Source: Streptomyces spororaveus
GTDB taxonomy: Bacteria; Actinomycetota; Actinomycetes; Streptomycetales; Streptomycetaceae
Assembly (NCBI RefSeq): GCF_016755875.1
Contig: NZ_BNED01000005.1
Location: 1,798,001-1,862,000, forward strand
Reading direction: 5' to 3'
Length of the DNA stretch: 64,000 nt
Shown: one piece after another, positions 26,410 to 35,390 of the stretch
How positions within the stretch are numbered: the first letter of the stretch is position 1
How the letters are laid out: each line of letters begins with the position of its first letter
Translations under genes and position numbers: made by a program
The notes under the pieces: model-generated
What the model saw: the letters and a program-made list of their open reading frames with translations, nothing else
The model's database searches: none
Told to the model about the DNA's origin: nothing

Positions 26410-27093
26410 CTACAGCGGACCGAAGCGGTAGCCGAAGCCGCGCACGGTCTGTATGTAGCGCGGGCTCGCGTCGGGGTCCTCGACCTTGGTGCGCAGCCGG
26501 CGCACACAGGCGTCCACGAGCCGGGCGTCGGCGTGGTAGCTGTGGTCCCAGACGTATTCGAGGAGTTGCTGGCGGGAGAAGACCTGCTCGGGCGAGGCCG
26601 ACAGGTGCAGCAGGAGCTTGATCTCGCTGGGGGCGAGGGGCACGCGCTCGCCGTTCTTGGCGACGCTGAGCCCCGCGCGGTCGATGGTCAGCTCACCGTG
26701 GTGCTCGACCCCGGGGCGGCTGCCGACGGGATCGCTGAGCCGGCGCAGTACGGCCTTGATGCGGGCCTCGATGACCTCGGTGCGGGCGGGTTTGACGATG
26801 TAGTCGTCGGCTCCGGCCTCCAGGCCGACGACGATGTCGAAGTCGTCGCCGCGTGCGGTGAGCATGATGATCGGCACCTGACTGGTCTCGCGGATGCGGC
26901 GGCAGACCTGCACCCCGTTGATCCCCGGCAGCATCAGGTCGAGGAGGACGAGCTCGGGACGGAAACCGCCCATCAGCGCGAGCCCCTCCTCTCCGGTCCC
27001 GGCGGAGCTCACGTCGTGGCCCCGGCGGCGCAGGCCGAGACCGACCCCCTCACGGATGGAAGGGTCGTCCTCGATCAGCAGTACGCGTGGCAT
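26410..27093 (-). CDS. OmpR/PhoB-type response regulator
   Basis: This 227-residue protein starts at ATG 27093. The receiver domain has the acidic pair EDD and the phosphorylation site Asp52 (LVLLDLMLPG), then Thr/Ser and Lys switch residues (MLTARG, YIVKPA). The C-terminal winged helix is complete (YVWDHSYHADARLVDACVRRLRTKVE...YIQTVRGFGYRF). It lies 41 bp after murJ and 8 bp before the kinase. It may belong to the same transcript as femX and murJ. Confidence 0.95.
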   Translation of the reverse strand: MPRVLLIEDDPSIREGVGLGLRRRGHDVSSAGTGEEGLALMGGFRPELVLLDLMLPGINGVQVCRRIRETSQVPIIMLTARGDDFDIVVGLEAGADDYIVKPARTEVIEARIKAVLRRLSDPVGSRPGVEHHGELTIDRAGLSVAKNGERVPLAPSEIKLLLHLSASPEQVFSRQQLLEYVWDHSYHADARLVDACVRRLRTKVEDPDASPRYIQTVRGFGYRFGPL

Positions 27094-27134
27094 CCGGTCA
27101 GTATCCCAAAGCTGTGGCGGGGCCTTGCCTCCCG

Positions 27135-28823
27135 CTAGCGGCCGGTCTTGCGCCGCAGGGAGTCCAGCATGTCGGTGATCTCCGTCAGGCGCAGCGGCCC
27201 GGCGAGGACGACGACGACGAGCGCCAGTGCGACGGTTCCCGCCCCGACCGCGGCGAAGTTGCCGAACGGGTCGGCGGCGCGGGCGGCCGCGTACCCGGCG
27301 GCGGCCGCCGGCACGCAGGCGGCCAGCAGCCGCAGATGGGTCCGTACGGCGGTGGCGCGCCGCTGCGTACGGGTGCCCTCGCGCGGGCCGAGCCGTCGGG
27401 CGAGGGTGTGGGCAGTGACGGCGGCGCCCGCGAGGAAGGCGACGGAGGAGGCCGCGGCCATGCCGGTGACGGCCCAGCGCGGGGACAGCAGGAAGTAGGC
27501 GGCGGCCGACAGCCCGGCATTGAGCCCGGCGATGACCAGGTTCAGGAAGAAGGGGGTCCGGGTGTCGGAGAGGGCGTAGAAGCCGCGCGAGAGGACGTAC
27601 TGCGCGGAGTAGGCGATCAGGCCGGGCGCGAAGGCGATGAGCATGCCCGCCATGACCTCGATGTCGGCGGCGTCGGTGCGGCCGTACTCGAAGACGCTGC
27701 CCATCACCCAGGGGGCGAGGGCCGCGAAGAGCGCGGCGGCGGGCACCACGAGGGCGGCGCTGGAGCGCAGGGCGTAGGAGATGTCGCGGCGCACGGCGGC
27801 GAGGTCGCCCTCGGTGGCGGCCGCGCTCATCCGCGGCATCAGGGCGGTCACGAGGGAGACGGTGATGATGCCCTGCGGGACGATCCACAGCTGGTAGGCG
27901 TTGGTGTAGGCGATGTAGCCGGCGCCGCCCGCGAGTCCGGCGTCCACGGCGTGCTGCCCGGTGGTGGTGGAGAGCCGGGTGACGACCCAGTAGGCGATCT
28001 GGTTGGTGAGGACCAGCATGACCAGCCAGCCGGCGTTGCGCAGGGGGCGGCCGAGGCCGCTGCCGCGCCAGTCGAAGCGCGGGCGCCAGCGGAAACGGGC
28101 GGCGCGCAGCGAGGGGACGAGGGCGAGGGCCTGGACGACGATGCCGACGGTGGTGCCGAGACCCAGGAGCCGGGTCTCGGCGGCGCTGAGGCCGGACGCT
28201 CCGTCGTGGGAGACGAAGAGGAAGAGCCCGAAGACGCCGATGATCACGACGTTGTTGAGGACCGGGGTCCACATCATCGCGCCGAACCGGCCGCGGGCGT
28301 TCAGCACTTGGCCGAGCAGGGTGAAGAGCCCGTAAAAAAGGATCTGCGGCAGGCAGTACCGGGCCAGGGCCACGGTGGTGCTCGCCTGAGCGCCGTCGTA
28401 GTCGGTGTACACCGAGACGATCAGCGGGGCGGCGAGGACCGCGGCGGCGGTGAGCGCCAGCAGGGCGGCGATGCAGGCGGTGAGCAGCCGGTCGGTGTAG
28501 GCGGATCCGCCGTCCGCGTGCTCCTTGGCGGCCCGGACGAGCTCGGGTACGAAGACGGCGTTGAGCGCGCCGCCGATGAGGAGCATGTAGATGATGTTCG
28601 GGACCGTGTTGGCGACGGTGTAGCTGTCGCCGAGGAATGCGGCGCCCAGGGCCGCGGCGACGACGGCGGAGCGGAGGAAGCCGGTGGCGCGGGAGACGAC
28701 GGAGCCGGCCGCCATGAGGGCGCCGCTGCGCAGCACCGAGGTCTTCCCGGACGGCGCGTCGGCGGCTCCCGGGGCGGCGGCTGCCCCGGTGCCGGTCTCG
28801 GTGGCGGTTCCGCTCGCCGTCAC
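27135..28823 (-). CDS. murJ: MurJ/MviN-like lipid II flippase
   Basis: This 562-residue polytopic protein has about 14 hydrophobic segments. The conserved N-terminal pattern is SVVSRATGFLRSAVVAAALGAAFLGDSYTVANTVPNIIYMLLIGGALNAVFVPE. The start taken is GTG 28823, which overlaps the femX stop (GTGA). The family flips lipid II to the outer face. It lacks the long C-terminal pseudokinase extension found in the main actinobacterial MviN, so it may be an extra copy. Direct coupling to femX supports a joint role in processing branched lipid II. Confidence 0.88.
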   Translation of the reverse strand: MTASGTATETGTGAAAAPGAADAPSGKTSVLRSGALMAAGSVVSRATGFLRSAVVAAALGAAFLGDSYTVANTVPNIIYMLLIGGALNAVFVPELVRAAKEHADGGSAYTDRLLTACIAALLALTAAAVLAAPLIVSVYTDYDGAQASTTVALARYCLPQILFYGLFTLLGQVLNARGRFGAMMWTPVLNNVVIIGVFGLFLFVSHDGASGLSAAETRLLGLGTTVGIVVQALALVPSLRAARFRWRPRFDWRGSGLGRPLRNAGWLVMLVLTNQIAYWVVTRLSTTTGQHAVDAGLAGGAGYIAYTNAYQLWIVPQGIITVSLVTALMPRMSAAATEGDLAAVRRDISYALRSSAALVVPAAALFAALAPWVMGSVFEYGRTDAADIEVMAGMLIAFAPGLIAYSAQYVLSRGFYALSDTRTPFFLNLVIAGLNAGLSAAAYFLLSPRWAVTGMAAASSVAFLAGAAVTAHTLARRLGPREGTRTQRRATAVRTHLRLLAACVPAAAAGYAAARAADPFGNFAAVGAGTVALALVVVVLAGPLRLTEITDMLDSLRRKTGR

Positions 28824-29989
28824 CGGCGGGCCAGGTACGCCTGGAACGCCTTGTAGAGCGCCGCGTTGGCGACTCCGTCCATCGGTATCTCCCACTCTCC
28901 GAGCGTCTCGACGACCTGTCCGCCGGTGCCGAGCTTCCAGCGCAGCAGCCCGAAAGAGCGTTCGTCGGGGTCAAGGGTGGAGGGTACCCCGCGCATGTCG
29001 TACTCCTCCGCTCCGAGGGCGTGGGCGTCGCACATCATGCGCCACTGGAGGGCGTTGCTGGGCCGTACCTCGCGGCGGTGGTCGGCGGAGGCGCCGGTCT
29101 GGTACCAGACCCGCCTGCCCGCGGTGATCATCGTGTGGGCGGCGAGGATCTCCCCCTGGTGGACGCCCAGGTAGAGCCGCATGCGGCCGGGCGCCTCCTC
29201 GTTGAGGACCTGGTACTGCTGTTCGTAGTACGAGAGGGAGCGGCCGAGCCGGAAGCCGTCGCGCTCCTCGGTGATGCGCAGCAGCCGGTAGAACTCGGGC
29301 AGGTCGGCGAACGTGCCGATGACCGTCTCCACGCCGGACTTCGTGGCCTTGCGCACGTTGCGCCGCCACTCCTGGTTGAGACCCGACCACACCTCGTCGA
29401 GGGTGCGGCCGGCCAGCGGCACGCGGAAGACGTGGCGGGGCTGGGCGTCGCCGTCGTCCTCGCCGCCGCACCGCGTCCAGCCGCGGGTGCGCAGCCGGTC
29501 GGCGAGGGCGGCGCCCACCGGGTCGACCTCGGTGGCGAGGACGTCGGATATCTGCCGGCCCGGCCCGGAGGCGGCCTTGGCGGTGGCCGCGTCCCAGCGG
29601 CGGTAGGCGGGGGTGGGGCCGATGCGGACGGCGAAGGCGCCGGAGGAGCGCAGGTGGCGCATGAGCGGGGTCAGCCAGCGGTCGATGTGCGGGTCGGCCC
29701 AGTCGGCGACAGGCCCCTCGGGGAGATAGGCGAAGTATTTGCGGGTGCCGGGAAATTGCCGATAGAGAACGAGACCGGCACCCTGAATCCGGCCGTCCGG
29801 ATAGTGCCAGCCGACCCTTTCCGAGCGCCAGAGGTCCTTTACCCGGGCCCAGGACGGGTACTGGAGAAAGCTCGCCCCGCCGTGCCGGGAAAGGAACGCC
29901 TGGTATTCCGAGACCGACAGGGCGCGCACCCGGAGCTCCCGGTCCTGGTCATGGTTCTGCTGGGCGGGGGTCACGAGCAGTGCGCACAC
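28820..29989 (-). CDS. femX: FemX/FemAB-like peptidoglycan branch aminoacyltransferase
   Basis: This 389-residue protein has the double-GNAT FemAB fold: SVSEYQAFLSRHGGASFLQYPSWARVK, later LNQEWRRNVRKATKSGVETVIGTFADLPEFYRLLRITEERDGF, and a C-terminal YDMRGVPSTLDPDE..GLLRWKLGTGG. In Streptomyces FemX adds the first branch residue (glycine) to the diaminopimelate of the peptidoglycan stem, using aminoacyl-tRNA. The start is GTG 29989 behind AGGAAGG. Downstream murJ is coupled by a 4-bp overlap, giving a branch-then-flip gene pair. Confidence 0.87.
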   Translation of the reverse strand: MCALLVTPAQQNHDQDRELRVRALSVSEYQAFLSRHGGASFLQYPSWARVKDLWRSERVGWHYPDGRIQGAGLVLYRQFPGTRKYFAYLPEGPVADWADPHIDRWLTPLMRHLRSSGAFAVRIGPTPAYRRWDAATAKAASGPGRQISDVLATEVDPVGAALADRLRTRGWTRCGGEDDGDAQPRHVFRVPLAGRTLDEVWSGLNQEWRRNVRKATKSGVETVIGTFADLPEFYRLLRITEERDGFRLGRSLSYYEQQYQVLNEEAPGRMRLYLGVHQGEILAAHTMITAGRRVWYQTGASADHRREVRPSNALQWRMMCDAHALGAEEYDMRGVPSTLDPDERSFGLLRWKLGTGGQVVETLGEWEIPMDGVANAALYKAFQAYLARR

Positions 29990-30045
29990 GGCAGACGGCC
30001 TTCCTGTCGTCCTGACGGTCTCTCACAGGACTCTCACAGCCGCCC

Positions 30046-30083
30046 GTGACCGCCGTGCGCGGCGATTGTGACCGGACGATGAC
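30046..30083. promoter_or_regulatory. GTnAC half-sites in 11-bp register between femX and the L,D-transpeptidase gene
   Basis: GTGAC at 30046 and 30068 and ATGAC at 30079 lie 22 and 11 bp apart, as in direct-repeat boxes bound by OmpR-type regulators. The site sits between two divergent wall genes. Short G/C-rich motifs occur by chance, so this is tentative. Confidence 0.35.
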
Positions 30084-30211
30084 CGTTTCGCTGCGGTCGG
30101 TGTCACATAAGAAAGGACGAGGTTTTCCGCAGATCACGGAACCTAAAGTCGCGTCGTTGGCATCTCCTTTTGCGAACGCCACTCACCACCGCTCCTGGAA
30201 AGGGCCCTTCG

Positions 30212-31408
30212 TTGAGCCGTATACGCCGCACCGCCATGGCGGGCACCGCACTTCTGGCCGCCTCGCTCACCGCCTGCACGGGCGCGAGCGACGGTGGCGG
30301 CGACGACAAGGGCAAGGCCGAGCCGCCGAAGCCCAAGGCGGCCATGGCGGTCTCGGTGAACCTCACGGGCGATCAGGTCAAGGCGGGCCAGCCGGTGACG
30401 CTGACCGTCGCCGAGGGCAAGCTGGCCCAGGTGAAGGTGACCGACGCCAAGGGCACGGAGCTGCCGGGGAAGATATCCGACGACGGGAAGACCTGGACCT
30501 CGGAGCGCAACGCCCCGCCCGCCGCGGAGTACAAGGTGGAGGCGCAGAACACCGACAGCCAGACCGCCGCCACGTCGTTCAAGACCAGCGCCGCCGACAA
30601 GGTGAACAAGGTCTCGATCAACATCTCCAAGGGCAGCACGGTGGGCGTCGCCATGCCCGTGTCCCTCGTCTTCGACAACCCGGTGACGAACAAGGCCGAG
30701 GTCGAGAAGCAGCTCAAGGTCACCGCCTCGGACAACACCGAGGGCTCCTGGGGCTGGCTGAAGGACTACGACGGGAAGGACCGCGTCGACTGGCGGCCGA
30801 AGGACTACTGGAAGTCCGGCACGGACGTGAAGGTCGAGATGCACCTGAACGGTGTGGACTCCGGCAAGGGCGGCGGGCTGTTCGCCCGCGACTACAACAC
30901 CGACTTCAAGATCGGCAAGGACCGCCGGGTCCAGGTCAGCCTGGACACCAAGAAGATGACGGTGACCGAGAACGGTCAGGCGCAGAAGGCGGTCCCGATC
31001 TCGGCCGGCACTCCGGGCGGCAAGAAGGCCTCCTGGTCCGGAAAGATGGTGATCATGACGAAGGAGGGCACCATCCGGATGGACTCCCAGACGGTGGGCC
31101 TGGACAACGCCTACGACAAGATGGTCGATTACTCGATGCGGCTGACCTGGTCCGGCATGTACGCGCACGCCGCCCCCTGGAACGCCCAGAACTTCGGCCG
31201 CGCCAACAGCAGTTCCGGATGCGTGGGGATGAGCGACTCCGACGCCGCCGAGTTCTTCGGACAGTCGCAGGTCGGCGACCTCTTCGAGGTCGTCGGCGAG
31301 GGTTCCAAGGGCCGGGCGGAGACCGGCAACGGCTACGGCGAGTGGAACCTGTCGTGGGACGAGTGGAAGGCCAAGAGCGCCCTGTCCGGCGCGCCGCAGA
31401 ACGGCTGA
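30212..31408 (+). CDS. L,D-transpeptidase lipoprotein (YkuD domain)
   Basis: This 398-residue protein probably starts at TTG 30212, 6 bp behind GGAAAGGG; an earlier in-frame TTG at 30170 has no ribosome site. It carries a lipobox (SLTACTG). Two Ig-like or 'L,D-transpeptidase-immunoglobulin' domains fill ~50-250, and the YkuD catalytic domain follows with HAAPWNAQNFGRANSSSGCVGM, nucleophile Cys337. Such enzymes make 3-3 cross-links in peptidoglycan outside the membrane. It is divergent from femX, in keeping with the wall theme of this block. Confidence 0.93.
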   Translation: MSRIRRTAMAGTALLAASLTACTGASDGGGDDKGKAEPPKPKAAMAVSVNLTGDQVKAGQPVTLTVAEGKLAQVKVTDAKGTELPGKISDDGKTWTSERNAPPAAEYKVEAQNTDSQTAATSFKTSAADKVNKVSINISKGSTVGVAMPVSLVFDNPVTNKAEVEKQLKVTASDNTEGSWGWLKDYDGKDRVDWRPKDYWKSGTDVKVEMHLNGVDSGKGGGLFARDYNTDFKIGKDRRVQVSLDTKKMTVTENGQAQKAVPISAGTPGGKKASWSGKMVIMTKEGTIRMDSQTVGLDNAYDKMVDYSMRLTWSGMYAHAAPWNAQNFGRANSSSGCVGMSDSDAAEFFGQSQVGDLFEVVGEGSKGRAETGNGYGEWNLSWDEWKAKSALSGAPQNG

Positions 31409-31472
31409 CGGACCCTCAGCGGCCGTCCTGCCCCCGCCCGTTCGGCGGCCGGCCCAGCGCAATCGCCCAATC

Positions 31473-31537
31473 GTTACCAGTGCGTAACTTACCCACGGGT
31501 TACTTTCGGTAACACACTCCCGTTACCGTCGGGTCAC
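31473..31537 (+). promoter_or_regulatory. Cluster of GTnAC boxes upstream of the secreted alpha/beta hydrolase gene
   Basis: GTTAC-n6-GTAAC (31473-31488), GTTAC-n5-GTAAC (31499-31513) and GTTAC-n6-GTCAC (31522-31537) lie in 65 bp before the start at 31574. The GTnAC-n6-GTnAC form is what I recall for AfsQ1 and, in part, GlnR boxes of Streptomyces. The density of sites is well above chance. Confidence 0.6.
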
Positions 31538-31573
31538 TTTGACATTGAACCCGGCGTACGCGAGGAGCGAGAG

Positions 31574-33160
31574 ATGCGACGCACCACCACCGCCGCGGCC
31601 GTGGCGACCGTGCTGGCGGCAGTCACCCTGGGCCTGGCCCCCCACCAGGCCCAGGCGGCTCCCGCCAGCACCGCGGCGGCCGCCGCCGACGCCTCGTCGC
31701 AGGTGCGCTTCCACGACATCCCGGGCTCCGGCGGAATCACCCTCAAGGGCAACGTCTTCACCCCGGCCGGGGCCCAGAGCGGCCGGAAGTACCCGCTGAT
31801 CGTGCTGCCCACCAGCTGGGGCCTGCCGCAGATCGAGTACATCGCCCAGGCCAAGAAGCTCGCCGACTCCGGCTACGTCGTGGTCAGTTACACCTCCCGC
31901 GGCTTCTGGCTCAGCGGCGGCGAAATCGAGGTGGCGGGCCCGCCGGACATCGCCGACGTCAGCGCCGTCATCGACTGGGCCCTCGCCAACTCCCCCGCCG
32001 ACGCGGACCGCATCGGCCTCGGCGGGGTCTCCTACGGAGCCGGCATCAGCCTGCTGGCCTCCGCGCACGACCCCCGCGTCAAGGCCGTGGTCGCGATGAG
32101 CGGCTGGGCCGACGTCATCGAGTCCATCTACTCCGGCCGCACGCAGCACGTCCAGGCCGCCGGGATGCTCGGCGCCGCCGGATACCTCACCGGTCGCCCC
32201 GGACCCGAACTCAAGACCCTCCTCGGCAACTTCTTCGGCTCCCGGCTCGACCAGGAGCAGCCGATGATCGAGTGGGGCAGGAAGCGTTCGGCCTCCGAGC
32301 AGGTGGACCGGATCAACGCCAACGGCGCCGCGATCATGCTCGGCAACGCCTGGGGCGACACCATCTTCCCGCCCAACCAGTACGCGAAGTTCTACGAGCG
32401 GCTGACCGGCCCCAAGCGTCTGGAGTTCCGGCCGGGGGACCACGCCACCGCCGAGGGCACCGGCCTGCTGGGGCTGCCCAACGACACCTGGACCAACGCG
32501 CACCGCTGGTTCGACCGCTACCTCAAGGGCGAGCGCAACGGCGTCGACACCGAGGCCCCGGTCCAGATCAAGTCCCGCAGCAACGACGGGTACGAGGGCT
32601 ACGCCGACTGGAAGTCGGTCGGCTCCGGAGGCACGGAGCGGCTGGCGCTCTCCGACAGCGAGCACCTCTTCGCCAATGTCGACTCCGGCGCCAACGGCGG
32701 CGTCATCCTCCTGTCCAGCGTCCTCGACCAGTTCGTGAAGGCGCCGCCGATCGCCTCCGTCCCGCTCCTCCCCCGGGCCTTCGCGGCCGTCTGGCAGTCG
32801 GAGCGCTACGACGAGGCGCGCCGGATCCGTGGCACCGCGAAGCTGCACACCACGGTCACCCCCACCAAGGGCGACGGAACTTTCGTCGCGTACCTCTACG
32901 ACGTCGGCCCGCTCGGCATCGGCAAACTCGTCAGCAACGCCCCGTACACCTTCCACGGGAAGGCTCCGGGCCAGGCCTTCGGCGTGGACCTGGAGCTGTT
33001 CTCCACCGCCTACGACGTCCCCGCCGGCCACCGGCTCGCGCTCGTCGTCGACACCGTCGACCCGCTCTACATCGAGCACAACCCCATCGGGGCGCAGCTG
33101 GCCTTCTCCTCGCCGCGCACCGACCCCAGCTACCTGTCGGTGCCGCTGCGCGAACAGTGA
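31574..33160 (+). CDS. Secreted S15/CocE-type alpha/beta hydrolase
   Basis: This 528-residue protein has a signal peptide (MRRTTTAAAVATVLAAVTLG to an AQA-A site). The X-Pro dipeptidyl-peptidase/CocE fold has its nucleophile Ser153 in GGVSYGAG, Asp in NAWGDTIFP and His in GDHATAEG, and the C-terminal jelly-roll (GTAKLHTTVTPTKGDGTFVAYLYDV). It should hydrolyse a peptide or ester outside the cell. The promoter region contains three GTnAC-type boxes. It ends 15 bp before the convergent ABC ATPase gene. Confidence 0.9.
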   Translation: MRRTTTAAAVATVLAAVTLGLAPHQAQAAPASTAAAAADASSQVRFHDIPGSGGITLKGNVFTPAGAQSGRKYPLIVLPTSWGLPQIEYIAQAKKLADSGYVVVSYTSRGFWLSGGEIEVAGPPDIADVSAVIDWALANSPADADRIGLGGVSYGAGISLLASAHDPRVKAVVAMSGWADVIESIYSGRTQHVQAAGMLGAAGYLTGRPGPELKTLLGNFFGSRLDQEQPMIEWGRKRSASEQVDRINANGAAIMLGNAWGDTIFPPNQYAKFYERLTGPKRLEFRPGDHATAEGTGLLGLPNDTWTNAHRWFDRYLKGERNGVDTEAPVQIKSRSNDGYEGYADWKSVGSGGTERLALSDSEHLFANVDSGANGGVILLSSVLDQFVKAPPIASVPLLPRAFAAVWQSERYDEARRIRGTAKLHTTVTPTKGDGTFVAYLYDVGPLGIGKLVSNAPYTFHGKAPGQAFGVDLELFSTAYDVPAGHRLALVVDTVDPLYIEHNPIGAQLAFSSPRTDPSYLSVPLREQ

Positions 33161-33175
33161 TCCCGCCCCCGGCCG

Positions 33176-33919
33176 TCAGTGCTTGAGGATCTTGGAGAGG
33201 AAGTCCTTGGCGCGGTCGCTCTCCGGGGCGGTGAAGAACTGCTCCGGAGTGCGGTCCTCGATGATCTGTCCGTCGGCCATGAAGACCACGCGGTTCGCGG
33301 CGGACCGGGCGAAGCCCATCTCGTGGGTGACCACGACCATGGTCATGCCCTCACGGGCGAGCTGCTGCATGACCTCCAGCACCTCGTTGATCATCTCCGG
33401 GTCGAGCGCGGAGGTGGGCTCGTCGAAGAGCAGGGCCTTGGGGCTCATGGCGAGGGCCCGGGCGATCGCCACGCGCTGCTGCTGGCCGCCGGAGAGCTGC
33501 GCCGGGAACTTCCCGGCCTGGTCGGACAGGCCGACCCGCTCCAGGAGCTCCCGGGAGCGCCGGTCCGCCTCTCCCCGCCTGCGGCCGCGTACCTTGACCT
33601 GCGCGAGCGAGATGTTGGCGAGGACGGTCTTGTGCGCGAACAGGTTGAAGGACTGGAAGACCATCCCCACCTCGGCCCGCAGCCGGGCCAGCTCCTTGCC
33701 TTCGGCGGGCAGCGCCTCCCCGTCGATCAGGATCGTGCCCGACTCGACGCTCTCCAGTCGGTTGATCGCCCGGCACAGGGTGGACTTCCCGGACCCGGAG
33801 GGGCCGATGACCACCACCACCTCCCCGCGGCCGACGGTGAGGTTGATGTCCCGCAGTACGTGCAGCGCACCGAAGTGCTTGTTGACGTCCCGCAGCTCGA
33901 TCAACGGTTCGACGGCCAT
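33176..33919 (-). CDS. Orphan polar amino-acid ABC transporter ATPase (GlnQ/GluA type)
   Basis: This 247-residue ATPase has Walker [11 protein letters not shown]-loop FQSFNLFAH, signature [15 protein letters not shown], Walker [13 protein letters not shown] and the H-loop VTHEM. Sequence is of the glutamate/glutamine uptake group. The matching binding protein and permeases, which normally follow gluA, are absent: the downstream gene is convergent and unrelated. It must either serve permeases elsewhere or be a remnant of a lost operon. The gene itself is intact. Confidence 0.93.
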   Translation of the reverse strand: MAVEPLIELRDVNKHFGALHVLRDINLTVGRGEVVVVIGPSGSGKSTLCRAINRLESVESGTILIDGEALPAEGKELARLRAEVGMVFQSFNLFAHKTVLANISLAQVKVRGRRRGEADRRSRELLERVGLSDQAGKFPAQLSGGQQQRVAIARALAMSPKALLFDEPTSALDPEMINEVLEVMQQLAREGMTMVVVTHEMGFARSAANRVVFMADGQIIEDRTPEQFFTAPESDRAKDFLSKILKH

Positions 33920-34038
33920 GTGCTGCCCTGCCCACTAGTCGGTGTCGGCCCCGGAGTGCCGCGGTCAGCGCAAACTATCCGGCCGCGGAAGGGCACTTCG
34001 CGCGGGAGGGGCTCCGACACGCCGGGGCGCCGGCCGCG

Positions 34039-34479
34039 TCAGCCCTCGGAGGCCTCCGCGTAGGCCTGGCTGAGCTCGGGGGATCCGGTCATCGCCCAGG
34101 ACACGCCCGACTCGATCACGTTCAGCTCCCGGCCCGAGGCCAGCCGGATCACCGGCTGGCCGTTGGGCCACACCCGCCAGGACGCCCCCGGTACGGTCCG
34201 GATGATCACGGTCCCGAGGTAGAAGCCCGCGTCGTTGCCGAGCCAGGGCACCGCCTCGGGGTCGCGCCGCCAGCGCGGCATCAGCTGGTCCAGGGCCTCC
34301 AACGAGGCCTGGCTCTCGTCGAGTTCGAGCCCGGCCGCCCGTGCCTGGACGCGCAGCATCTCGCACTCCGAGAACAACTCGGCGACGCCCTCGGGGTCGT
34401 CCGCGAGGGCGGCGGCGAGACCCGCACCCTGTTCCGTTTCGCTTCGGTTCAGCCAGTTGCCCAGGAAAGGGATGTTCAT
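34039..34479 (-). CDS. Conserved Streptomyces protein (DUF6278-like)
   Basis: This 146-residue protein starts at ATG 34479 (MNIPFLGNWLNRSETEQG). Residues ~25-60 are helical (AELFSECEMLRVQARAAGLELDESQASLEALDQL), then a compact alpha/beta part (PWLGNDAGFYLGTVIIRTVPGASWRVWPNGQPVIRL). The length and the sequence LGNDAGFYLGTVI match a widespread uncharacterised actinobacterial family. No signal or membrane segment. Function unknown. It is 95 bp downstream of the xth gene on the same strand. Confidence 0.75.
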   Translation of the reverse strand: MNIPFLGNWLNRSETEQGAGLAAALADDPEGVAELFSECEMLRVQARAAGLELDESQASLEALDQLMPRWRRDPEAVPWLGNDAGFYLGTVIIRTVPGASWRVWPNGQPVIRLASGRELNVIESGVSWAMTGSPELSQAYAEASEG

Positions 34480-34574
34480 ACCGCCCAGCGTCGCACCAGG
34501 TTCCCCCGCTGACCACAGGGCGCGCCTGGATCCGTCGGCCCGGATGGCGGGCGGGCAGGATCCGGAGGGGACGC

Positions 34575-35360
34575 CTACCGGTCGAGGTCGAGGTCCACGA
34601 CGACGGGGGCGTGGTCGGAGGCGCCCTTGCCCTTGCGCTCCTCGCGGTCGACGTAGGAGTCGGTGACGGCCTTGGTGAAGGGCTCGTTCCCGTAGACCAG
34701 GTCGATGCGCATGCCCTTGTTCTTGGGGAAGGCGAGCATCCGGTAGTCCCAGAAGGTGTAGGGACGGTCGTACTTCAGCGCGCGCGGGAACACGTCGGAG
34801 AGCCCGGCGGCGCGCAGCGCCTCCAGGGCGGCCCGCTCGGCGGGGGTGACATGGGTGAGGCCCTCGAAGACGGCCGGGTCGTACACGTCCTCGTCGGTCG
34901 GGGCCACGTTGAAGTCGCCGAGCACCGCGAAGGGCCTCGGGCCCGCCGCGTCCTCGGCGACGGCGGCGGCCAGGGAGCGGAACCAGTCCAGCTTGTAGCC
35001 GTAGTGGTCGTGCTCGACCTCGCGCCCGTTGGGCACGTACACCGACCAGACCCGGACCCCGCCGCAGGTCGCGGAGATCGCGCGGGGCTCCTGGACGCCC
35101 TCGTAGTCGGGTCCGCCGGGCAGCCCGGGGACCACGTCCTCCAGGCCGACCTTGGAGAGCAGGGCCACGCCGTTCCAGCGGCCGGTGGCGTTGACCGCCG
35201 ATTCGTAGCCCAGCTCGCGCAGCGCGTCGTGGGGGAACTGCTCCGCCGAGCACTTGGTCTCCTGGACGCACAGGACGTCCGTGCCGGAGCTCTCCAGCCA
35301 GGCCAGCAGGCGCGGCAGCCGGGCGGTGATGGAGTTGACGTTGAAGGTGGCGATACGCAT
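34575..35360 (-). CDS. xthA: Exodeoxyribonuclease III / AP endonuclease
   Basis: This 261-residue protein starts at ATG 35360 (MRIATFNVNSI). It has the exonuclease III signatures: FNVNSITARL, CVQETKC with the metal Glu, the VYVPNG strand, the GDFNVAPT active-site Asp-Asn pair, WDYRMLAF, and the terminal SDHAPV His. It cleaves DNA at abasic sites and trims 3' blocks in base excision repair. A second in-frame ATG 24 bp upstream has no better ribosome site. Confidence 0.95.
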   Translation of the reverse strand: MRIATFNVNSITARLPRLLAWLESSGTDVLCVQETKCSAEQFPHDALRELGYESAVNATGRWNGVALLSKVGLEDVVPGLPGGPDYEGVQEPRAISATCGGVRVWSVYVPNGREVEHDHYGYKLDWFRSLAAAVAEDAAGPRPFAVLGDFNVAPTDEDVYDPAVFEGLTHVTPAERAALEALRAAGLSDVFPRALKYDRPYTFWDYRMLAFPKNKGMRIDLVYGNEPFTKAVTDSYVDREERKGKGASDHAPVVVDLDLDR

Positions 35361-35390
35361 ACGTGCCAACCTACCGCCCGGCACCGACAG

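Noticed and set aside
24956..27093. Calling the two-component pair AfsQ1/AfsQ2 or CseB/CseC
   Set aside because: Gene order with a downstream lipoprotein is similar, but the receiver sequence does not clearly match either, so no symbol was given.
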